A model generated the notes under the pieces. It saw only the letters and a program-made list of their open reading frames with translations, was not told the origin of the DNA and searched no databases. Shown piece after piece: positions 1 to 5,041 of a DNA stretch of 6,025 nt (position 1 is its first letter; each line of letters starts with the position of its first letter). The stretch comes from an uncultured delta proteobacterium. GTDB lineage: Bacteria; Desulfobacterota; WTBG01; CAIYCZ01. Position numbers and translations under genes: made by a program. The stretch covers positions 1 through 6,025 of the forward strand of contig CAIYCZ010000301.1 of the NCBI GenBank assembly GCA_903924805.1, written 5' to 3'.

Positions 1-368
1 AATATCAAACATAACTCCTGAGCCTCACTCCACAATTTCCGGCATTCATCTTTCCTGACAGGGTTTGCCTTTGCAATCATCCTTAACCAATGTCTTGTTT
101 CTTTTGATTCCTTTTTACATATGGCAATCTTATGCCGAAAATCCTTCTTTGATTCAGCCCCGTCAGCCTCCATGTAATTTGCTCCAATGCTTGTACCGGA
201 ACGAATAATCTGCGAAATCAATTCATTATTTACCGGGTCGTTTGATAAAGTTTTAACAAAATCAATAACCTCTTCCCCAAAACGAGCAGTCCTCTCCTCA
301 AGATCATAGACTTTTTTATCATTTGAGCTTTGACATTCATTTGGCATTTGAGCCTTGTAATTTGTCAT
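1..368 (-). CDS. Four-helix-bundle protein, 23S rRNA intervening-sequence protein (IVP) family, C-terminus cut by window edge
   Basis: Small protein with 122 residues visible; the family is usually about 115-130, so only a few are missing at the left edge. After a polar N-terminal tail the family pattern is clear: KKVYDLEERTARF (18-30), ISQIIRSGTSIGANYMEADG (51-70), ESKKDFRHKIAICKKESKET and HWLRMI, four predicted amphipathic helices. Known relatives are encoded in intervening sequences within 23S rRNA genes of bacteria such as Leptospira and Coxiella, and the fold is shared with the Avd accessory protein of diversity-generating retroelements; a nucleic-acid-binding role is inferred, and no catalytic motif is visible. 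ATGs at 386, 368 and 347 all lie in repeat A, without a clear Shine-Dalgarno; I chose 368 because B shows the same ATG and frame. G+C is about 40% (hand count of 1-300) against about 50% in a nadC sample, consistent with separate origin. It lies next to coaX, not rRNA. Confidence 0.9.
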   Translation of the reverse strand, partial: MTNYKAQMPNECQSSNDKKVYDLEERTARFGEEVIDFVKTLSNDPVNNELISQIIRSGTSIGANYMEADGAESKKDFRHKIAICKKESKETRHWLRMIAKANPVRKDECRKLWSEAQELCLI

Positions 369-416
369 TTCATCTTTGACATTCATTTGTCATTTGGATT
401 TTGACATTTGAACTTT
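319..416 (-). repeat. CAAATG-unit repeat, copy A, at the coaX / four-helix-bundle junction
   Basis: Read on the minus strand, this stretch is an irregular array of CAAATGTCAAA, CAAATGACAAA, CAAATGAATGTCAAA and CAAATGCCAAA units. Its first 16 bases match the outer part of copy B at 15 of 16. The 49 bases starting at 368 align without gaps to B from 1220 with 40 identities. Unlike B and C it does not turn back into a complementary arm within the window. It continues into the coding region of the four-helix-bundle protein and encodes roughly its first 17 residues, as well as the last ten of coaX and its stop. A matching right end would lie beyond the left edge of the window. Confidence 0.8.
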
Positions 417-1181
417 TTGCATGTTCCTGTCATATATAATCTTAAGCCCCTTCAGCGTCAGCAGCTCATCAACCTCATCAATGGCTTTGGAGTGTGAGGC
501 AATCAGAAACGCGAGGCCTCCGGTTGCCACCACATACGGATTGGTCTTCACTTCCTCTTTCATGCGGGCAACTATTCCTTCAACAAGAGCTATATATCCA
601 TACACAATGCCTGACTGCATGCTGGTTACCGTGTCCCTGCCGACAACACGCTCCGGTGTTACGAATTCAACGCGGGGAAGTTTCGACGCCTTCTGAAACA
701 GCGCTTCGCTTGATATATGGATTCCCGGTGCAATAGCCCCGCCTATGTACTCGCCCGCAGGTGAAACATAATCAAAGGTTGTTGCCGTGCCAAAGTCAAT
801 GATAATGAGGCTCCTTTTATATTTCTCAAAGGCAGCCACTGCATTAACAATGCGGTCAGCACCGACTTCCCTGGGATTGTCATAGTGAATAGGCATGCCC
901 AGGGTAATGTCCGGGCCGACAAGCAGCGGTGCGATATTGAAATACGTTTTGCAGAGTAGTTCCAGCGTTGGAGCTACCGGGGGCACGACACTGGATATAA
1001 TGATGGCTTTTATAGAATCAGGAGAAACACTACGAGCGGCAAACAAACTCTGCAGCAGGATTCCATATTCATCACTGGTCTTATCCCGGTCTGTCATGAT
1101 CCGCCAGTGGGTGACAAGCCGGTCTCCCTCATAAATACCCAGAACTATGTTTGTATTGCCTACGTCAATGACTAATAACAT
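390..1181 (-). CDS. coaX: Type III pantothenate kinase
   Basis: Phosphorylates pantothenate with ATP in the first step of coenzyme A synthesis. Type III enzymes belong to the ASKHA fold and are generally insensitive to CoA feedback; cytoplasmic. From the ATG at 1181 it has 263 residues. Signature motifs: N-terminal LLVIDVGNTN (phosphate-binding loop, Asp6), SSVVPP, GADR at 107-110, DFGTATTFD from 129 with the second conserved Asp, GGAIAPG, and ATGGLA near the C-terminus. An upstream ATG at 1247 would add 22 residues encoded by repeat B and its flank, so I reject it. The family-like sequence ends at IIYDRN; the last ten residues, MQKVQMSKSK, and the TGA are encoded by repeat A, so the native stop appears to have been lost or replaced. 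No clear Shine-Dalgarno is visible. The next gene downstream is the four-helix-bundle gene on the same strand. Confidence 0.97.
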   Translation of the reverse strand: MLLVIDVGNTNIVLGIYEGDRLVTHWRIMTDRDKTSDEYGILLQSLFAARSVSPDSIKAIIISSVVPPVAPTLELLCKTYFNIAPLLVGPDITLGMPIHYDNPREVGADRIVNAVAAFEKYKRSLIIIDFGTATTFDYVSPAGEYIGGAIAPGIHISSEALFQKASKLPRVEFVTPERVVGRDTVTSMQSGIVYGYIALVEGIVARMKEEVKTNPYVVATGGLAFLIASHSKAIDEVDELLTLKGLKIIYDRNMQKVQMSKSK

Positions 1182-1190
1182 AATTTTAAA

Positions 1191-1336
1191 AATTCCAAAG
1201 TTCAAATGCCAAGGGTAAAATGACAAATGACAAAGCTCAAAGTTCAAATGAATGTCAAAACCTTAATGTCAAATGGATGAGTTGTAATTTGACATTTGGA
1301 ATTTGTAATTTGGCATTACATTTTGACATTTGTCAT
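1191..1336 (+). repeat. Intergenic hairpin repeat, copy B
   Basis: Fills nearly the whole 151-base gap between nadC and coaX. The core, 1225-1336, matches copy C (opposite strand) at 110 of 112 bases and lacks C's 18-base insertion. The 1197-1212 segment AAAGTTCAAATGCCAA matches the edge of copy A (401-416, minus strand) at 15 of 16. Outer ends 1220-1234 and 1322-1336 are complementary at 14 of 15 positions. An inner perfect 10-bp stem (1265-1274 with 1287-1296) has a 12-base loop. On the plus strand an ATG at 1220 opens a frame reading MTNDKAQSSNECQNLN, matching the start of the four-helix-bundle protein (MTNYKAQMPNECQSSN), and the frame stays open to the end of the repeat. The nadC stop lies in its last bases. 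Confidence 0.9.
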
Positions 1337-2184
1337 GTGCAGGTTATGCTCATGCTGATATCCACTGCCCTGGCTGAATGGGTAATTTCTCCCACTGAAA
1401 TATAGTTTACACCGGTCTGCGCAATCTCTTCAACAGCATCAAGATTCACATTCCCCGATACTTCCAGGGGGATGCTTCCGCCGCTGATCTCTACTGCCGT
1501 GCGTATATCTGCAACACTCATATTATCAAGCATTACCATGTCAGGGCCAGCCTCAAGCGCCTCAATCAGCTCCTTAATGCTCCGCACCTCCACCTCAATT
1601 TTAATATGCGGGCTGCGTGCTGCTTTAGCCTTGTTAACAGCCGCGGTGATCCCGCCGCAGGCATCAATGTGATTATTCTTGATAAGAATGGCGTCAAAAA
1701 GGCCCATGCGGTGACTGGTGCCCCCTCCGCAGCGCACGGCTTCTTTTTCCAGTACCCGCAAGCCCGGTGTTGTTTTCCGGGTGTCAAGCAGCACAACACC
1801 GTATGGCTTCACTCTCTCCACAAACTGCGCCGTGAGTGTCGCAATGCCTGACAGGTGCTGAAGAAAATTCAGAGCAGTTCTTTCACCCGAAAGAAGCACA
1901 TCAAGCGGCCCCTGCAACTCTGCAATGACCGCTCCCTTTTCTATAATCGCACCTTCCTCTTCAAGAAATAAGAACGCAACCTGAGAGCTTAATAACTGGA
2001 AGACCCGGACAAACGGTGCGGTGCCTGCGAGGATAATCTCTTCTTTTGCAACAGCTATAGCTCTTCCCGGCGTTTTAGGGCTGACAAGATGCGCCGTCGT
2101 TATATCTCCCGGACCAATATCTTCCTTCAAAGCCAGGAGAATAAGCTCGTCCATCCGGATGTTTTCAAAGGTATTGGTTATCAT
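1333..2184 (-). CDS. nadC: Nicotinate-nucleotide diphosphorylase (carboxylating), quinolinate phosphoribosyltransferase
   Basis: Converts quinolinate and PRPP to nicotinate mononucleotide, CO2 and PPi in de novo NAD synthesis; cytoplasmic. With the ATG at 2184 it has 283 residues, normal for NadC. Seen in order: LKEDIGPGDITT near the N-terminus, SGERTALNFLQHLSGIAT, then the barrel with DTRKTTPG (134-141), CGGGTSHRMGLFDAILIKNNH (His158, Arg159 and Lys169 correspond to family substrate- and PRPP-binding residues), EVEV, MLDNMS, EVSGNV and the terminal YISVGEITHSARAVDISM. I chose the ATG overlapping the valS stop (ATGA), with GGGAT a short way upstream; an in-frame GTG at 2190 and ATG at 2154 are alternatives. 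After DISMSI the protein ends TCT then TGA. That TGA belongs to the ATGACAAATG end of repeat B, so the repeat set the C-terminus. Many bacteria have birA between nadC and coaX; here only repeat DNA lies between. Confidence 0.97.
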   Translation of the reverse strand: MITNTFENIRMDELILLALKEDIGPGDITTAHLVSPKTPGRAIAVAKEEIILAGTAPFVRVFQLLSSQVAFLFLEEEGAIIEKGAVIAELQGPLDVLLSGERTALNFLQHLSGIATLTAQFVERVKPYGVVLLDTRKTTPGLRVLEKEAVRCGGGTSHRMGLFDAILIKNNHIDACGGITAAVNKAKAARSPHIKIEVEVRSIKELIEALEAGPDMVMLDNMSVADIRTAVEISGGSIPLEVSGNVNLDAVEEIAQTGVNYISVGEITHSARAVDISMSITCT

Positions 2185-4835
2185 GCGCACATCCCGGTAA
2201 TCCTGTCTATGTTTTCTCTAAGGCGTACTTCTTTCTCTTTCAGCATTTTTGCTTTATCTTTTTCCTTTTCAACGATTTCCTGGGGTGCCCGGCTCAAAAA
2301 GTCACGATTCGCCAGCTTCCTCGAAATAAACTCAAGGTCATCAAGAATCTTTTTCATCTCCTTCTCGAGGCGCCTTTTTTCCTCTGCGAAATCAACTGCT
2401 CCTTCAAGAGAAACAAAAAGTTCAGCCTCATCAATAACTGCCGCCAGTGCAGACGGCGGCTTCTGGAATGCAGTATGGATTGCGAGTGACTTGAGACCTG
2501 CCAGATTGCGTATAATGCCGGCATGGTTCTGCAGATTCTCTTTAGCCGCTTCACCATGGCACAGCACGTCAACATGGAGTCTGCCCGACGGCGGCACATT
2601 CATCTCGCTGCGCACATTCCTGACAGCAGTTACCGCTTTAATAATCATCTCCATGTTCGTCTCCGCAGCAGTGTCAATCTCCCCGGAATTCACTTTGGGA
2701 AACGGCGCCACGGTTATGCTCCCCGAAGCCAGCGGAAGCTTCTGCCATATCTCCTCGGTAAGAAAAGGCATAATAGGATGGAGCAGTTCAATGACCGTCT
2801 TTAAAACCCGCACCATGCAGCACTGGACGGTGGTTCGCTTCTGCAGATTTTCTTTCTGATAGAGTGCCGGTTTGACCATCTCAAGATACCAGTCACAGTA
2901 TTCGTGCCATAAAAACTGATAGAGGTGATGTGCTGCATCATTAAATTTATACTCATCAAGTGCCGTGGTGACGCTCCCGATTACGTGATTCATCCTGCTC
3001 AAAATCCAGCGCTCTTCCAGTCCCAGCGCTGCTTTATCAAAGCCATCAGGGTTGTACCCATCAATATTCATCAGCACAAACCGTGCTGCATTCCAGATTT
3101 TATTCACAAAATGGCGGTATCCCTCAATCCGCTCTTCTGCAAGGCGGATGTCCCGGCCCTGTGCAGCCATAGCAGCAAGGGTAAACCGAAAACTGTCAGT
3201 GCCGAATTTATCAATCACCTCAAGGGGGTCAATAACGTTTCCCTTTGATTTGCTCATCTTCTGGCCTTCCAAATCTCTGACCAGGGCGTGGATATACACG
3301 TCACTGAAGGGAACCTTTCCCATGAATTTGAGGCCCATCATCATCATGCGCGCTACCCAGAAGAAAAGAATGTCAAAACCGGTAACCAGACATGCGGTGG
3401 GATAAAACGTCGCAAGCTCTCTGGTCTTATCCGGCCATCCAAGGGTTGAGAATGGCCACAGGGCAGAGCTGAACCACGTGTCAAGCACATCGCTGTCCTG
3501 CTCAAGCTCCCTGCTTCCGCAATGGGAGCAGGTCTTCGGGTCTTCCCGTTCAACCGTAATCCCCTCGCACTGCTTGCAGTACCATGCCGGTATCCGGTGA
3601 CCCCACCATATCTGCCGGGAAATACACCAGTCTTTTATGTTATTCATCCACTCAAAATAGGTCTTTTCCCAGGTTGCCGGTATAATGCGCGTCTCCCCTT
3701 TTTCCACTGCCTGTATTGCTTTTTCTGCCAGAGGCTGAACGTTCACAAACCATTGCAGGGAAAGATTCGGTTCAACGATTTTTTTGCACCGGTAACAGTG
3801 CCCGACAAAATGGCGGTATGGCTCAGTCTTAATCAGCAGGCCCTGTGCCTTCAGGTCACCAAGGATACGCTTTCGCGCGTCAAACCGGTCAAGGCCTTTG
3901 TACAGCCCGGCTTCATCAGTCATGGCGCCATCTTCGCCTATGACCTTTATCAAATCCAGATTATGCTTCTTCCCGATTTCAAAGTCATTGGGATCATGGG
4001 CAGGGGTAATTTTCAACGCACCGGTTCCAAACTGCACATCAACATATTCATCACCAATAACCGGAATGGGGCGGTTCATCAGCGGCAGAATAACTTCAGT
4101 GCCTATCCATTCCCGGTAGCGCTCATCCAATGGATTTACCGCCACCGCCGTATCGCCCAGCATTGTCTCAGGTCTGGTGGTAACAACGGTTAAAAACCTT
4201 TTTCCCTTCTTTGACGGATATTTTATGTAGTACAGGTTCCCATCAATTTCATCGTGCTCAACCTCCAGATCAGAGAGCGCAGTATGACAGCGGGGGCACC
4301 AGTTGATAAGCTTTTTGCCACGGTAAATAAGCCCTTCCTTATACAGGCTGACAAAAACTTCTCGAACCGCTCTGGACAGCCCCTCATCCATGGTAAACCG
4401 CTCCCTGCTCCAGTCACATGATGCGCCAAGCCGCATAAGCTGCTTGATAATAATTCCCCCGAACTCTTCTTTCCACTTCCACACGCGCCTGACAAATTCT
4501 TCCCTGCCAAGATCGAAACGGGTCTTTTTACCTCTGCTGAGCTCCCGCTCAACTACATTCTGGGTGGCAATACCCGCGTGGTCTGTGCCGCACTGCCAGA
4601 GGGTTTTAAACCCCTGCATGCGTTTATAGCGGATGAGTATATCCTGGAGCGTATTATTTAAGGCATGCCCCATGTGCAGAGAGCCGGTGATATTCGGCGG
4701 CGGGATAACAATACAGTACGGCTGGGCAGAGCTTTCCATATCAGGCTTAAAATAGCCCTGGTCAATCCAGTACTGGTACCACTTCTTCTCAACCTCATGC
4801 GGCTCGTAAGTCTTTTCCAAAACAGGCTTTTCCAT
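2181..4835 (-). CDS. valS: Valine--tRNA ligase (ValRS)
   Basis: Class I aminoacyl-tRNA synthetase that charges tRNA-Val with valine using ATP and edits mischarged threonine; cytoplasmic. From the ATG at 4835 it has 884 residues, the usual length. In order: PPPNITGSLHMGH with the HIGH-class signature HMGH at 54-57; CGTDHAGIATQ; a Cys pair CPRC at 180-183; the CP1 editing domain with TTRPETMLGDTAVAVNP and ITPAHDPNDFEIG; a zinc knuckle C420-x2-C423...C436-x2-C439; DTWFSSALWPFSTLGWP; KMSKSKGNVIDP with KMSKS at 526-530; the anticodon-binding helices; and the C-terminal coiled-coil tRNA arm from about 813 to the end (EEKRRLEKEMKKIL). The frame stays open upstream to an ATG at 4964 inside repeat C, but those 43 residues are not ValRS-like. 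No strong Shine-Dalgarno precedes 4835. The stop TGA overlaps the nadC ATG, so the two are translationally linked. Confidence 0.98.
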   Translation of the reverse strand: MEKPVLEKTYEPHEVEKKWYQYWIDQGYFKPDMESSAQPYCIVIPPPNITGSLHMGHALNNTLQDILIRYKRMQGFKTLWQCGTDHAGIATQNVVERELSRGKKTRFDLGREEFVRRVWKWKEEFGGIIIKQLMRLGASCDWSRERFTMDEGLSRAVREVFVSLYKEGLIYRGKKLINWCPRCHTALSDLEVEHDEIDGNLYYIKYPSKKGKRFLTVVTTRPETMLGDTAVAVNPLDERYREWIGTEVILPLMNRPIPVIGDEYVDVQFGTGALKITPAHDPNDFEIGKKHNLDLIKVIGEDGAMTDEAGLYKGLDRFDARKRILGDLKAQGLLIKTEPYRHFVGHCYRCKKIVEPNLSLQWFVNVQPLAEKAIQAVEKGETRIIPATWEKTYFEWMNNIKDWCISRQIWWGHRIPAWYCKQCEGITVEREDPKTCSHCGSRELEQDSDVLDTWFSSALWPFSTLGWPDKTRELATFYPTACLVTGFDILFFWVARMMMMGLKFMGKVPFSDVYIHALVRDLEGQKMSKSKGNVIDPLEVIDKFGTDSFRFTLAAMAAQGRDIRLAEERIEGYRHFVNKIWNAARFVLMNIDGYNPDGFDKAALGLEERWILSRMNHVIGSVTTALDEYKFNDAAHHLYQFLWHEYCDWYLEMVKPALYQKENLQKRTTVQCCMVRVLKTVIELLHPIMPFLTEEIWQKLPLASGSITVAPFPKVNSGEIDTAAETNMEMIIKAVTAVRNVRSEMNVPPSGRLHVDVLCHGEAAKENLQNHAGIIRNLAGLKSLAIHTAFQKPPSALAAVIDEAELFVSLEGAVDFAEEKRRLEKEMKKILDDLEFISRKLANRDFLSRAPQEIVEKEKDKAKMLKEKEVRLRENIDRITGMCA

Positions 4836-4864
4836 AAAATCTTTTTTTGAGGGATTGCTGTTAC

Positions 4865-4896
4865 GGGCTTTGAACCCATTATTAATCTCAAAGCCC
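4865..4896 (-). promoter_or_regulatory. Hairpin in the valS leader
   Basis: GGGCTTTGA at 4865-4873 is perfectly complementary to TCAAAGCCC at 4888-4896, giving a 9-bp stem with a 14-base loop about 30 bases upstream of the chosen valS start. It is outside the CAAATG repeat and different in composition. No U-run follows, so it does not look like a terminator, and I see no T-box core or specifier arrangement. It could affect translation or stability of the valS message, or be an accidental palindrome. Function is unproven. Confidence 0.3.
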
Positions 4897-4905
4897 ATCA
4901 AGGGA

Positions 4906-5035
4906 ATGACAAATGTCAAAATGTAATGCCAAATTACAAATTCCAAATGCCAAATGAATTTCAAATGTCAAATTACAAATCATCCATTTGACATTAAGAT
5001 TTTGACATTCATTTGAACTTTGAGCTTTGTCATTT
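4906..5035 (-). repeat. Intergenic hairpin repeat, copy C
   Basis: A+T-rich block filling most of the 206-base gap between the mutase stop and the valS start. Read on the minus strand it matches copy B (1225-1336) at 110 of 112 positions, plus an 18-base insertion in C, AAATTCATTTGGCATTTG, itself made of the same units. Similarity to B may extend to 5046 (GGTAAAA shared, 9 of 11 bases), which would place the mutase stop TAA inside the repeat. Ends 4905-4913 and 5026-5034 are perfect 9-base complements. Inside, 4964-4973 and 4986-4995 form a perfect 10-bp stem with a 12-base loop. The frame in phase with the four-helix-bundle N-terminus (NDKAQSSNECQNLN) stays open through the copy. It lies in inverted orientation to copy B. 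Confidence 0.9.
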
Positions 5036-5041
5036 TTCCTT

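Noticed and set aside
300..420. CRISPR array at the repeat clusters
   Set aside because: The units are short, irregular, contiguous and without unique spacers of regular length; no cas genes are present.
1182..1332. Rho-independent terminator between nadC and coaX
   Set aside because: The stems are A+T-rich and not followed by a U-run in the transcribed direction; coaX directly follows on the same strand, so read-through is more likely.
1220..1405. Plus-strand 61-codon frame starting in repeat B
   Set aside because: It reads through the repeat and then antisense into nadC; there is no independent domain. The first part matters only as a relic of the four-helix-bundle start, so I treat it as repeat sequence.
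2089..2859. Long plus-strand open frame (256 codons) opposite valS
   Set aside because: Antisense shadow of a well-supported ValRS gene; the serine- and phenylalanine-rich translation is typical of reverse-complemented coding sequence.
4859..4880. Minus-strand stretch GGGTTCAAAGCCC resembling a tRNA T-arm
   Set aside because: Loop and stem are only partly canonical (G at the last loop position), and no acceptor, D or anticodon arms can be built around it. More likely part of the valS leader palindrome.
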